From assembly GCA_963169195.1 (NCBI GenBank), contig CAUJDN010000052.1, forward strand, positions 21,370 to 85,369: a stretch of DNA of 64,000 nucleotides, read 5' to 3'. Under the pieces are notes generated by a model, which was given only the letters and a program-made list of their open reading frames with translations, had not been told where the DNA came from and did not search any database. Origin of the DNA: Acidobacteriota bacterium (GTDB lineage Bacteria; Acidobacteriota; Vicinamibacteria; Vicinamibacterales; UBA2999). Below are positions 44,441 to 53,623 of the stretch, in pieces. The position numbers were made by a program, and so were the translations under genes. Within the stretch, counting starts at the first letter, position 1, and each line of letters begins with the position of its first letter.

Positions 44441-45791
44441 CGGTCGGGGCCGGCGGGTGGACGACGACGACGAACTGCTGGCCCTCGCGGCGCACGGTGA
44501 ACACCACGCCCGCGTCCGGCGACGCCGCGTCCAGCAGCCGGCGGATCTGCACGGGCGTCGGGTCGGGCTCGGCACCCGCGGCCACGACGAGATCACCCGG
44601 ACGCAGTGCCGTGGTGGCGAGGCCGCGGTCCGTCGTGTCCTCGACGACGCGCGTCCCTGTCCCGGGCGTCCGCTCGAAGCGCACGGCGCCCCTTTGCGGC
44701 TCGGCCGGCGGTACCTGTGCGACTGGGGTCACCTCGAGGGCCTGGAAGACACCAGCCCGGACGATTCGGACCGTCACGGCCTGCGCCGGCAGGGACGCCA
44801 CCGTGAGCAGGAAGCGATCCGGATCGTCCACGCCGGTCTCGGCAACCGCGGTGATCACGTCGCCCGGCCGCAGCACGCCGGCCGCCGGCCCCCCGGCTTC
44901 GACTTCGGCGACGACGACGCCGCGAGGTGCGCCCGTGGCGACGGCGAGCTCCGGCGTGAGGGGCTGCACCGCGACGCCGAGGCTCGCGGGGCCTGGCGAA
45001 CCACCCGAACCGATTCGCGCCGCGAGCTCGAGCACGTCGCGGGCATCCGCGATGGCGAGGGCGCCCGCGTCGATGACGACGATGCCGAGGAAGTCGCCCG
45101 CGACCGAGAAGATGAGCGCGCCCGGCGCCACGGTTGTGCCCCCCAGCGGCAGCAGCGGGTTCGACCAGCGGGCGCTGGCGAAGCGCTCGCCTCGGCCAAG
45201 CTGGATGGGCCGCAGCGTGAAGCCGGCCTGCGTGCCTTCGACGGCCACGACCCAGAGCGGCCGTCGCAGCCCGGAGAGCGGAACCGTCGGCACGGGCCTC
45301 GCCGGCGCTTCAGGCACGCGCACGAGGCTCACGCGCCTGATCGCGTCGGTCCCGATCGACGTGGCGGGCCCTGCCGGCCCGAGGGTGTTGCCGGCCACCT
45401 CGAGGCGGGCGTCGGCGGACACGACGCCGACGGCCGTCGTGGCGTCGAGGCGCAGCGCCACGGACTGCCGCGCCTGGTCCCACGCCGGCGACTCGCCGAT
45501 CACATCGTCCAGCCGGCGCGGCGCCGGCGCTGCCGGTGCACGCGTGGTCAGCACGACGAGGCTCGGGCCGATCAGGGCCTCGAGCCGCTCGACGTCAGCG
45601 GTGAGCGCGTCGGACGACACGCGCGCCGCCAGTCGCTCGAGCGGCGGCACCGACGCGTCCACGATGGGTGGAGCCTCGGGGAAGCGAAGGCGCGACAACA
45701 GCAGCAGCACGACCACGCAGATCGCGATGGTGATGAGCAGCAGCCGCGACTCGTGTGAGCGGCGTGACGGGCGTTCGCCGGGTCCGGCCAT
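44430..45791 (-). CDS. Membrane-anchored HtrA-like pseudo-protease with two PDZ domains
   Basis: 453 residues. One N-terminal TM anchor (about 17-34) precedes a trypsin-like region (about 55-285), where SVALRLDATTAVGVVSADAR and PLWVVAVEGTQ follow the HtrA core. At the serine loop the expected GNSGGP is absent and the sequence reads ALIFSVAGDFLGIVVID. PDZ1 (about 288-370, PRGVVVAEVEAGGPAAGVLRPGDVI) and PDZ2 (about 385-450) follow. It is therefore probably a non-catalytic scaffold or sensor in the periplasm. It leads an overlapping trio with two antiporters. Confidence 0.75.
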   Translation of the reverse strand: MAGPGERPSRRSHESRLLLITIAICVVVLLLLSRLRFPEAPPIVDASVPPLERLAARVSSDALTADVERLEALIGPSLVVLTTRAPAAPAPRRLDDVIGESPAWDQARQSVALRLDATTAVGVVSADARLEVAGNTLGPAGPATSIGTDAIRRVSLVRVPEAPARPVPTVPLSGLRRPLWVVAVEGTQAGFTLRPIQLGRGERFASARWSNPLLPLGGTTVAPGALIFSVAGDFLGIVVIDAGALAIADARDVLELAARIGSGGSPGPASLGVAVQPLTPELAVATGAPRGVVVAEVEAGGPAAGVLRPGDVITAVAETGVDDPDRFLLTVASLPAQAVTVRIVRAGVFQALEVTPVAQVPPAEPQRGAVRFERTPGTGTRVVEDTTDRGLATTALRPGDLVVAAGAEPDPTPVQIRRLLDAASPDAGVVFTVRREGQQFVVVVHPPAPTDVP

Positions 45792-45841
45792 TCTCCGATG
45801 GTAGCTCAGGCGTGCGTGGGCGGGCAGCCGAGGTCGAACGT

Positions 45842-47194
45842 CTACGGCGGGCGTCCCGGAGTCGGCGCGGCCCCGCGCAGGCCCAGATCGTGAGCGATCT
45901 GCTCCAGCGGCCGTCCGCGCGTCTCGGGCACGCTCATCGCCACCCAGGCGAGCTGCAGGACCATCATCAGGCAGAAGAACAGGAACACGGCGGAGGGCGG
46001 GAACGCGGTGACCATCGCCGGGAAGAACGCGGTCAGCAGGGCCGCGAACATCCAGTGCGTGAAGCTCCCCAGCGACTGGCCGGCCGCGCGGTGGCGGTCG
46101 GGAAAGATCTCCGCGATGAACACCCAGATGACGGCGCCCTGGCCGACGGCGTGCGCGGCGATGAAGGCGAAGATGGCCACTGGGACCACGGCGTAGTGCT
46201 CGGACGCGAACGCCCACGCGCAGAGCCCGAGCGAGGCGATGTACCCGACCGACCCGAGGTAGAGCAGCGTCCGGCGCCCGACGCGGTCGATCATCCACAG
46301 CCCGACGAACGTGAACAGCAGGTTCGTGATGCCGATACCCACGGACTGCAGCAGCGCCGCCCGCTCCGCGAGACCGGTGAGCTCGAAGATCCGCGGCGCG
46401 TAGTACAGCACCGCGTTGATGCCGGAGAGCTGGTTGAAGAACGCGATCAGGACCGCAAGGGCGATCGGCTTCCGCAGCGGGGCGCTCCAGAAGCGGCCTG
46501 TGCTCTCCCGCCCGTGCGAGGCCGTCGCGATGGCGTGCAGCCGTTCCGCCACGTCGGCGTCGCTGGCGCCGGGCTCGATGAGCCGGAACACGGCCTCCGC
46601 CTCGCGGCCCCGGCCGCGGCCCACGAGCCACCGCGGGCTCTCCGGGAGGCCCAGGCACAGAAGCGTGTAGGCGAGGGCGGGAACCGCCTCGACGCCGAGC
46701 ATCCAGCGCCAGTCGTTCGGGCTTGTGCCGCCGATGAGTGCGTTGGACACGAAGGCCGCCAGGATGCCGAGGACGATGTTGAACTGGAACAGCCCGGCGA
46801 GGCGGCCCCTGTGCGTCGACGGCGCGATCTCGGCGATGTACAGGGGCGCGGCGACGGTGGCGATGCCGATGCCCGCGCCGCCGATGAAGCGCGCGACCGC
46901 GAGCGACATCGCGTCGGGCGCGAGGCCGGACCAGGCGGCGGAGACGAAGTAGAGCGTCCCGATCCCGATCAGCGTCGGCCTCCGGCCCCATCGGTCCGTG
47001 GGCCAGCTCCCGGCCAGCGAGCCCGCGACCGTTCCCCAGAGCGCCGCGCTCATGACGACACCATGCTGGAGGGCGCTCAGCCCCCAGAGGCCCTGGATCG
47101 CCTTCTCGGCACCGGAGATGACGACCGTGTCGAAGCCGAAGAGGAATCCGGCGAGCGCCGAGGTGAGCGACCAGAGCGCCAGGCGCGGGCTCAT
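45842..47194 (-). CDS. Sugar porter family MFS transporter
   Basis: 450 residues with 12 TM segments and sugar-porter signatures: LFGFDTVVISGAE at TM1, DRWGRRPTL loop, RFIGGAGIGIATVAAPLYIAEIAPSTHRGRL, PESPRWLV and the late PETRGRPLEQI. It likely carries hexoses or pentoses with protons. It is 16 bases downstream of the amidohydrolase gene and 50 bases upstream of the pseudo-protease gene, so the minus-strand run from 48.8 to 42.0 kb could be one transcript. Confidence 0.9.
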   Translation of the reverse strand: MSPRLALWSLTSALAGFLFGFDTVVISGAEKAIQGLWGLSALQHGVVMSAALWGTVAGSLAGSWPTDRWGRRPTLIGIGTLYFVSAAWSGLAPDAMSLAVARFIGGAGIGIATVAAPLYIAEIAPSTHRGRLAGLFQFNIVLGILAAFVSNALIGGTSPNDWRWMLGVEAVPALAYTLLCLGLPESPRWLVGRGRGREAEAVFRLIEPGASDADVAERLHAIATASHGRESTGRFWSAPLRKPIALAVLIAFFNQLSGINAVLYYAPRIFELTGLAERAALLQSVGIGITNLLFTFVGLWMIDRVGRRTLLYLGSVGYIASLGLCAWAFASEHYAVVPVAIFAFIAAHAVGQGAVIWVFIAEIFPDRHRAAGQSLGSFTHWMFAALLTAFFPAMVTAFPPSAVFLFFCLMMVLQLAWVAMSVPETRGRPLEQIAHDLGLRGAAPTPGRPP

Positions 47195-47210
47195 GCAGGT
47201 GCGCGGCCGC

Positions 47211-48758
47211 TCACCGTGGGCGCGGCCGGCCCGGGATCACGATCGGCGTGGCCTTCTGCACCGCGGCCCACACGCGCTTCCCCACCTTGTCGGCCTCGGC
47301 GATGATGGCCGCTTCGTCCACCGTCAGGATCCTGTGGCCCCGCATGACGAACCGGCCGTCGATCATCACCGACTCGATGTCCGAGGGCTGGCCGTTGTGG
47401 ACCCACGCGGAGAGGATGCGAACGGCCGGGACGAGGTGGATCCGCTGCGTGTCGAGGACGAGGATGTCCGCCTTCTTCCCGACCTCGAGCGTCCCCAGCG
47501 TCCGCGTCTGCCGCACGGCCTTCGCGCTCCCGACCGTGGCGTCCTCGAACACGTCTTCCGGCTGCGGCCGCATGCCCGGAAAGTCGTCGTCGCGCCGCGC
47601 CCGCTCGGTGACCAGCGCGACGCGCAGCACCGTGAAAAGGTCCGTGGTGTTGTTGTCGGTGCCCATCGCGATGGGCACGCCCGCCGCGCGCATCGCCGGG
47701 ATGGGCGGGATCACGCCGCGATTGCCCGCCATCTGCGCCTGGTGCGTCACGATGGTGCCCGACTTCGCGAGCAGCGCGATGTCGGCGTCGTCCACGTAGC
47801 GGCAGTGCGCGGCGAAGAGGCGCGGGCCGAGGAAGCCGTGCGTCGCGAGGAACGCGACCGGGCTCATCCCGTGATGGCGCTGCATGTAGGCCACCTCGGC
47901 GCGGCTCTGCGAGAGGTGGATGGTGTAGCCGAGGTCGTGCTTCCCGGCGAAGTCGTGGACCGCACGGAGCAGCTCCGGCGACGAGTTCTCGGCGAGGCCG
48001 GCGGCGGGGAACACGGTGATGCGCCCCTGTTCCTTGCCGTGCCATGCGGTGTAGAGGTCGTTGATGCGCTTCAGCCCGTCCTCGCGCATCTTCTGGGAGA
48101 ACTGCGGCGCCTCGCCCTTCGCGAGAATCTCGGGCGACATCGGCGACCCACCCACGCGGTCGGTGGCCGATTCCGCGAACACCCAGCGCAGCCCCGTGCG
48201 CGCGAGTTCCGCGGCGGTATTGGCGGTCCCGGCCACGTTCTCGACGACGGTGGTGCTCCCGGTCCGGATGGCTTCGATGGCGCCCACCACCGCCATCAGC
48301 GTCGCCTCCTCGCGCGAGACGAGGCTGTTGGGCGACACGGCCAGGCGGTAGCTGTTGGGGAACCCGAAGTCCTCGTTGAAGCCGCGCGCGAGCGTGGCCG
48401 CCAGGTGCGCGTGGCAGTTGATGAGGCCGGGAAGCAGCGCCTTGCCCCGGGCGTCGTACACGTCGGCCTGTGGATAGGCCTTCAACACCTGCTCGGTCGG
48501 CCCGATGGCCGCGATGGTCTGGCCCTGGACGGCCAGGGCCGCGTCGTGCTGGACGAGATCCGCGGTGGAGTAGACCGTGGTGTTCGTGAAGACCACGGCG
48601 CGGCCCGGCGCCGGCTGTGCCTGGCTGCCGCGAGCGTCGATCAGGAGGGCCGCGGCGCCGGCGCCCGCGCCGGCCAGCAGTTCGCGGCGCGTGAGCGCCG
48701 TCGTGCCGGACGAAGACGATGAAGACGAGGGCGAGGGATCAGGGATGACGGATGGCAT
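47211..48758 (-). CDS. Exported amidohydrolase, cytosine-deaminase/TRZ-ATZ type
   Basis: 515 residues. A Ser-rich n-region and TRRELLAGAGAGAAALLIDA form a twin-arginine signal. The metal-dependent hydrolase barrel follows, with the first metal site INCHAHL, second His region TIHLSQSRAEV and HCRYVDDAD, and the late Asp in MGTDNNTTD. The C-terminal GTLEVGKKADILVLD composite domain closes the fold. Relatives deaminate or dechlorinate heterocycles such as guanine, S-adenosylhomocysteine or triazines. No clear ribosome-binding site precedes either candidate start; the second ATG was chosen. Confidence 0.85.
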   Translation of the reverse strand: MPSVIPDPSPSSSSSSSGTTALTRRELLAGAGAGAAALLIDARGSQAQPAPGRAVVFTNTTVYSTADLVQHDAALAVQGQTIAAIGPTEQVLKAYPQADVYDARGKALLPGLINCHAHLAATLARGFNEDFGFPNSYRLAVSPNSLVSREEATLMAVVGAIEAIRTGSTTVVENVAGTANTAAELARTGLRWVFAESATDRVGGSPMSPEILAKGEAPQFSQKMREDGLKRINDLYTAWHGKEQGRITVFPAAGLAENSSPELLRAVHDFAGKHDLGYTIHLSQSRAEVAYMQRHHGMSPVAFLATHGFLGPRLFAAHCRYVDDADIALLAKSGTIVTHQAQMAGNRGVIPPIPAMRAAGVPIAMGTDNNTTDLFTVLRVALVTERARRDDDFPGMRPQPEDVFEDATVGSAKAVRQTRTLGTLEVGKKADILVLDTQRIHLVPAVRILSAWVHNGQPSDIESVMIDGRFVMRGHRILTVDEAAIIAEADKVGKRVWAAVQKATPIVIPGRPRPR

Positions 48759-48883
48759 GGCGCAAGGTAGCGCCACCCGTGCCGCCCGTCAAGGAATCGT
48801 CCGACCTCTCCGGTCACGACCGCGGAATGCCGTTTGCTTCACTCACGGGTGAATGCCGGCGACCTGAACGATCGGAGGTCGTG

Positions 48884-49804
48884 ATGTCACCCTTCATGCG
48901 GCTGGCAGGCGTCGCCCTGTCGGCTTGCCTCGTGCTCGGCGTCCTGCCGGGCGTCGCCGTCGCTGCTGCCGGCGAGTCCGGTTCCGGAAACCCGGCAATC
49001 GAGGACCAGAAACCCGGCGGGCGCCCTGCGCCTCCGCCCAGAGCCCGACCGCCAGCACCACCGCATCCCACCCACGCGCCGCCGACCCGGATCGTGCGCG
49101 GGCGGGTCTTCATCGGCGGCTATTTCTACGACCCCGTCTTCGGACCCTACCCCTGGTGGCGATGGCCGGATTACCCCTATTGGTACTACCCGGTCTACGA
49201 CGACCGTGCGCAGTTGCACATCAAGGTGACACCGAATGCCGCGAAAATCGCGGCGGTGTTCGTTGACGGGTTCTACGCCGGCATCGTGGACGATTTCGAC
49301 GGCGTGTTCCAGGATCTGCCGTTGCCGCCTGGCGGACACAGCATCGTCCTCTACCTCGAGGGTTATCAGACCGTCCGCCGGAACCTGTACCTGCCGCCAC
49401 GTTCGAGCTACACGCTGCGCGAGGCGATGCTGCTGCTGCCGCCAGGCGAGCGGAGCATGCCGCCGAACATGGCGCCGGCCCTTCCGCCACCGCCAGCAGG
49501 CAGCTACAGCCTGCCGCCCACTTCTCCCGCGCTGCCCGCGCCCCCGGCTCCTGCGGCCACGACCGCGCAGGCGCCTGGCTACGGCACACTGGATCTCTAC
49601 GTGCAGCCCGCGGGTGCGGAGGTGACCATCGACGGCCAGCGATGGGTCAGCTCAGCGGCCGGTCATTTCGTCGTGCAGCTGTCCGTCGGCACGCACCGGA
49701 TTGAGGCGAGCCGGCCGGGGCATCGCCCCTATGCCGGCGACGTGGTGATTCGTGACGGCGAGCAGACGTCGCTGAACGTGAGCCTGTCGGCGACGCCGGA
49801 CTGA
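48884..49804 (+). CDS. Exported protein with two PEGA-like domains
   Basis: 306 residues. Signal peptide about 1-26, then a Pro-rich linker, a Trp/Tyr-rich patch (DPVFGPYPWWRWPDYPYWYYP), a PEGA domain (about 105-190, LHIKVTPNAAKIAAVFVDGFYAGIVDDFDG), a second Pro-rich linker and a second PEGA domain (about 225-306, LDLYVQPAGAEVTIDGQRW). PEGA domains are surface beta-sandwiches with unknown ligands. GGAGG lies five bases before the ATG. It is divergent from the amidohydrolase gene. Confidence 0.85.
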   Translation: MSPFMRLAGVALSACLVLGVLPGVAVAAAGESGSGNPAIEDQKPGGRPAPPPRARPPAPPHPTHAPPTRIVRGRVFIGGYFYDPVFGPYPWWRWPDYPYWYYPVYDDRAQLHIKVTPNAAKIAAVFVDGFYAGIVDDFDGVFQDLPLPPGGHSIVLYLEGYQTVRRNLYLPPRSSYTLREAMLLLPPGERSMPPNMAPALPPPPAGSYSLPPTSPALPAPPAPAATTAQAPGYGTLDLYVQPAGAEVTIDGQRWVSSAAGHFVVQLSVGTHRIEASRPGHRPYAGDVVIRDGEQTSLNVSLSATPD

Positions 49805-49842
49805 GCGGGGAACGGCGGCGGTACGACGTGATGCGGCAGGCC

Positions 49843-50814
49843 TCAGCGTGGGCGCCGCTGATCCCTGAAGAACGCCCACATCTCCTCCGTCGCGTCGAAT
49901 CCTCGTACCGGCCGTGCGGCGCCGGTACGGCCAGGCTCGCCGCCGGGCCAGGCGTGGCCGTTGCCCTTCACGCTGTGGAACACCACCGGCGCACGGCTCG
50001 TGCAGTTGGCCCATGTCCGCTGGCTCGATGCAGCCGATTCGGCCCGCGCGGGTTCGCCGCATCCGTTGTGGCGCGCCCAATAGGTGGCCTGGTCGATGGC
50101 CGGCGCCACATTGCGATCCGCCGCGGAACGTCGGCCGAGCAGCGCCCGGAGCTGCAGTGGTCCGCCGTTCGGCGGCACCGTGGCGTCTTCCGCCCCGACG
50201 ACGATGAAGGCGGCCACCGGCGACTGCGGCGGCGGCTCGTCGCCGAAGACCGCCCCCACGACCGGACCGATGGCGGCAATCTTCGCCGACAGCTCGCGCC
50301 CCAGCCGGTGGGCCATCATCGCGCCGTTCGACATGCCCGTGACGTAGGCACGCGACGGGTCAGCCCGCCCGGAGGAAACAAGCGCCTCGATGACGGCGCC
50401 GACGAAACCGACGTCGTCCACCCGGTTCTCCATGGCCGCGGCGCAGCAGTGGCCGGCGTTCCAGGTGAGCAGCGTGCCACGATCCCGATCCGCCGTGCCG
50501 TTGGGGTAGACGGCGATGAGGCCTTCTCGGCGGGCCACGCGGTCGAAGCCCGTCATCCGCACGGCGTTGGCCGCGTTGCCCCCGCCCCCGTGCAGCACGA
50601 TGACCACGGGGGATGGCCCACCCCGGCCGAAGTCGTGCACGAGATACGTTCGCTGCCGGCCGCCGTGCGACAGCGTTCGTTCGGCTCCGCCGGCCGGGGC
50701 ACGACGCCCCTGCGCATCCAGGGCGATCGCGGTCGCGACGACCAGGGCGAGGGCCGCGGCCGCGCCGCACCAGCCCGCACCCGCCCGCACCTGTCCGCAC
50801 CCGGTCGTACCCAT
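49843..50814 (-). CDS. PHB depolymerase / feruloyl esterase-like exported hydrolase
   Basis: About 323 residues from the first ATG. The alpha/beta hydrolase of the LpqC/PHB-depolymerase family shows VIVLHGGGGNA (oxyanion), TGMSNGAMMAHRL with nucleophile Ser, VVGAEDATVP with Asp, and KGNGHAWPG with His. The signal-peptide region begins inside a decamer repeat, and the first 15 residues (Gly/Cys/Arg-rich) are encoded by it. The GTG eight codons later could be the real start, giving a clean signal (AAALALVVATAIA). It likely cleaves ester polymers or aromatic esters outside the cytoplasm. Confidence 0.82.
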   Translation of the reverse strand: MGTTGCGQVRAGAGWCGAAAALALVVATAIALDAQGRRAPAGGAERTLSHGGRQRTYLVHDFGRGGPSPVVIVLHGGGGNAANAVRMTGFDRVARREGLIAVYPNGTADRDRGTLLTWNAGHCCAAAMENRVDDVGFVGAVIEALVSSGRADPSRAYVTGMSNGAMMAHRLGRELSAKIAAIGPVVGAVFGDEPPPQSPVAAFIVVGAEDATVPPNGGPLQLRALLGRRSAADRNVAPAIDQATYWARHNGCGEPARAESAASSQRTWANCTSRAPVVFHSVKGNGHAWPGGEPGRTGAARPVRGFDATEEMWAFFRDQRRPR

Positions 50815-50825
50815 TCGCACCTGCC
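50764..50825. repeat. Decamer tandem array, six copies, same family as the one at 10.2 kb
   Basis: Read on the minus strand it is six variants of ggtgcgggca in tandem. It spans the upstream edge of the esterase gene and contributes its ATG and following codons. Confidence 0.8.
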
Positions 50826-50920
50826 CAGTTAGACCGCGGCCCCGCTGCGCGGTTACATCGGGTTGGGCGTATACTGCCGCTGCAACCCCCGGCCTGCGCC
50901 GGGCCATGAAGGAGGCTGGC

Positions 50921-52087
50921 ATGTCACTGTCGCGTCGCAGCTTTGTGCGTTCCATCGGTCTGGGCGGTGCCGGCCTGTCCACCGCACTCGTCATTGGCCG
51001 CGGCCGCGAGGCCCTGGCGTTCCAGGGCGGCACGGTGCCGACCCTGCAGCCGCCCGACGACGGGCTCATCCACATCGACTCCAACGAGAACGCGCGTGGC
51101 CCCGGCAAGTCGTCGCTCGACGCGCTGCACCGGGCCATCTCGCCGCGCGTGGGGCGCGGCTACCCACCGGACTACGTGCGTGACCTCACCACCACCATCG
51201 CGCAGCACTACGGCGTGGACCCCGGCTCCGTGATCATCGGCACGGGCTCCGGCCCGATCCTGGAGGCCGGCGCACGGGCATTCTGCTCCGCCACCAAGCC
51301 GCTGGTCACCGCCTCGCCGTCCTACGCGCAGCCCGAAGGCGCCGCGCGCCGGGTCGGCGCGTCGATCAAGGCGATTCCGGTGGACCGGGATCTCAAGCTC
51401 GACCTGAATGCGATGGCCGAGGCCGCGCAGGGCGCCGGCATGGTCTTCTTCTGCAACCCGAACAACCCGACCGCGACCGCGCATCCCTTCAGCGCCGTCG
51501 AGGCGTTCGTCCGGCGCGTCAAGAAGGAGTCGCCCGACACGGCCATCCTCGTGGACGAGGCCTACATCGACTATACCTACGATCCAGCCGTCAAGACGGC
51601 CATCCCGCTGGCGAAGGAGCTGCCGGGCGTGTTCGTCGCCCGCACCTTCTCGAAGGCACACGGCATGGCCGGACTGCGCCTGGGTTACGCGGTCGGGCAG
51701 ACCGAAACCGTGCGGGCCGTCTCGCAGGCCTGGAGCCTCGGCAGCATGAACACGCTGACCGCGGCCGCCGGGGTCACGTCGTTCAGGGATACCGCGCACA
51801 TGGAGGAGGAGCGGAAGGAGAACGCGCGCGTGCGCGACTTCACCCTGCAGGCCTTCCGGCGGATGGGATTCGAGGCGTCCGACTGCCATACCAACTGCGC
51901 CTTCGTGAACATCGGCCGTCCGGCCAAGGACTTCCGGGACGCCTGCCGCAAGCTCGGCGTCGCCGTGGGGCGCGACTTCCCGCCGATGGAGAAGACGCAC
52001 GCTCGCATCTCGCTCGGAACGATGGACGAGATGCGGAGGGCCGTGGAGGTGTTCGAGAAGGTGCTCGGCAAGGCCACGAACCTGTAG
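50921..52087 (+). CDS. Tat-exported histidinol-phosphate-aminotransferase-like enzyme
   Basis: 388 residues. The Tat signal SRRSFVRSIGLGGAGLSTALVIG occupies about 1-30. Fold type I aminotransferase motifs are complete: IDSNENARGPG, the FCNPNNPTAT loop (Asn180 region), DEAY with Asp212 and the PLP lysine 245 in RTFSKAHGMAGLRLGY. The sequence is of the HisC/CobD group, but export argues against a role in histidine biosynthesis. AAGGAGG lies five bases before the ATG. It is followed by a large inverted repeat and a convergent serine-hydrolase gene. Confidence 0.9.
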   Translation: MSLSRRSFVRSIGLGGAGLSTALVIGRGREALAFQGGTVPTLQPPDDGLIHIDSNENARGPGKSSLDALHRAISPRVGRGYPPDYVRDLTTTIAQHYGVDPGSVIIGTGSGPILEAGARAFCSATKPLVTASPSYAQPEGAARRVGASIKAIPVDRDLKLDLNAMAEAAQGAGMVFFCNPNNPTATAHPFSAVEAFVRRVKKESPDTAILVDEAYIDYTYDPAVKTAIPLAKELPGVFVARTFSKAHGMAGLRLGYAVGQTETVRAVSQAWSLGSMNTLTAAAGVTSFRDTAHMEEERKENARVRDFTLQAFRRMGFEASDCHTNCAFVNIGRPAKDFRDACRKLGVAVGRDFPPMEKTHARISLGTMDEMRRAVEVFEKVLGKATNL

Positions 52088-52106
52088 GGTGCCAGGCCGT
52101 CGCGGG

Positions 52107-52146
52107 AGGACGATTCCGTCGCCCGATGGGCCCGGCGAATCGTCCT
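52107..52146. terminator. Inverted repeat between convergent genes
   Basis: Nine-base arms (aggacgatt/aatcgtcct), extendable with one bulge, flank a 22-base GC-rich loop. It lies 20 bases after the aminotransferase stop and before the end of the serine hydrolase gene. A factor-dependent or bidirectional terminator is plausible. Confidence 0.45.
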
Positions 52147-52225
52147 TCCGCGGCCGCCTCGTCGTCGAACGGCTTCGGCGCATGCCCGGCGATCTCCGCC
52201 CGGTTTCGACGTACTGCTGAACACG

Positions 52226-53449
52226 TCACGGCCGTGCCGCGGCCTGGTCCGCAAAGGCCCGGGCGATGCCCAGGGCGATACCGGGTGTGCCCGCGTACGA
52301 GATGTTCGACGTCACGGCCACGACGAGCCCGCGCTCGCGGAACATCATGAGTGAGGACACGATTCCGCCCAGCACCTCGCCGTCGTGCCCCGACACGCGC
52401 GTGGACTCGCCCGAAAGCATGACGGTTTCGAGGTCCCAGCCAAGCCCGTAACCCGTCTCGTCCCCGGATCGGATCCGCTCCGACGCCTGGAGCCCTTGCA
52501 CCGTGGCGGGCTGCAGCAGCGCGCCGCTGTCGATGGCGAGGCCGAAGCGCACCAGGTCGGACGGCGTGGACAGGAACACGCTGGCTCCCGCGTAGCAGGA
52601 CAGGTCGATCGGGCGCATCGGGTCCGGACCGTAGCGGGGATCGGAGGCGAACCTCGGGAAGTAGGGCGTGGCCCGACGCGCCGCCGACGCCGTTTCGGCG
52701 TCGGCCTTCGTGTCGTCCATCCCCAGCGGCTCGAAGACCTGCTTCCGCATGAAGGCGAGGAACGGCTCGTCCGCGGCAGCCTCCACGGCCGCGCTGACCA
52801 CGATCCAGCCGTAGCTCGAATGGCGGTAGGCGGTCCCGGGCTCGAACAGCAGCGGGCGGTCCGCGAAGTGCTCCAGCGCGTCCACAGGCCGTTCGCAGTG
52901 CCGGGAGAAGAGCGGCCCCTCGTCGCCGCCGTCGGTCCTGATGCCGGCCACGTGGCCCAGCACCTGGCGCAGCGTGACGGGCCATTCCTTGCGCGGGAAC
53001 GCGGGGACGTACGCCTGAATCTCTTCATCGAGTGCCAGGCGGCCTTGCTCCAGCAGCAGGCCGACAGCGGCGGAGGTCAGCGCCATCGAGGCCGTGCCGA
53101 TCCTGAACCGCGTGTCCGGCGCGACGGGCGTCCGCTTTTCGAGGCTGGCCCAGCCGAACCCTTCCGCCCACACGATCTTGCCGCCGACACCGACCGCGAC
53201 CGAGATGCCCGGGAGGTTCTGCTCCGCGAGGCTCGAGCGGGCGATGTGCCGCCCCTGCTCCACGGCGCCTGCCCACTGTGGAGCCGGGGACGAGAACGTC
53301 ACGGAGGCGACGGCAGCCGCCTCCGGATGCAGGGGTGTCGCTGTGGCGCTCATGTACCCCCAGACTCCCAGGACCGCCATGATCAGCAGGCCCGCGCCGA
53401 GGACGATCAGGGCGAGCCAGGTTTCCGTCCGGTTCCAGCTCTTCGACAC
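52226..53449 (-). CDS. Membrane-anchored beta-lactamase-fold protein without SxxK
   Basis: 407 residues from a GTG with GGAGG five bases upstream. An N-terminal TM (about 10-32) anchors a class C beta-lactamase/serine hydrolase fold (about 65-400). At the position of the SxxK motif (usually RIGSVSK) the sequence reads RIGTASMALTSAAVG, so both catalytic Ser and Lys are replaced. The YxN region reads RHSSYGW; the late GHDGEVLGG resembles the HxG motif. It is probably a non-hydrolytic binding protein, or uses other residues. LACTB-like relatives exist; whether they share the change needs an alignment. Confidence 0.8.
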   Translation of the reverse strand: MSKSWNRTETWLALIVLGAGLLIMAVLGVWGYMSATATPLHPEAAAVASVTFSSPAPQWAGAVEQGRHIARSSLAEQNLPGISVAVGVGGKIVWAEGFGWASLEKRTPVAPDTRFRIGTASMALTSAAVGLLLEQGRLALDEEIQAYVPAFPRKEWPVTLRQVLGHVAGIRTDGGDEGPLFSRHCERPVDALEHFADRPLLFEPGTAYRHSSYGWIVVSAAVEAAADEPFLAFMRKQVFEPLGMDDTKADAETASAARRATPYFPRFASDPRYGPDPMRPIDLSCYAGASVFLSTPSDLVRFGLAIDSGALLQPATVQGLQASERIRSGDETGYGLGWDLETVMLSGESTRVSGHDGEVLGGIVSSLMMFRERGLVVAVTSNISYAGTPGIALGIARAFADQAAARP

Positions 53450-53623
53450 GTGGCCTCCATGCTCGGGCAAGTCCTCACCGGCACGTGAGGGTCCCGTGAG
53501 ATTTCCGTGAACGGGGCCGGATCGTGGCGCGGGTCGGGGGGACCGGGTCCCGGGACCCAGGGGCGAAGGGCCGGAGCGCCGCCCTCGGCCGGTCTTGCGC
53601 GGCAGCATGCCCGGAAGGCGTCG

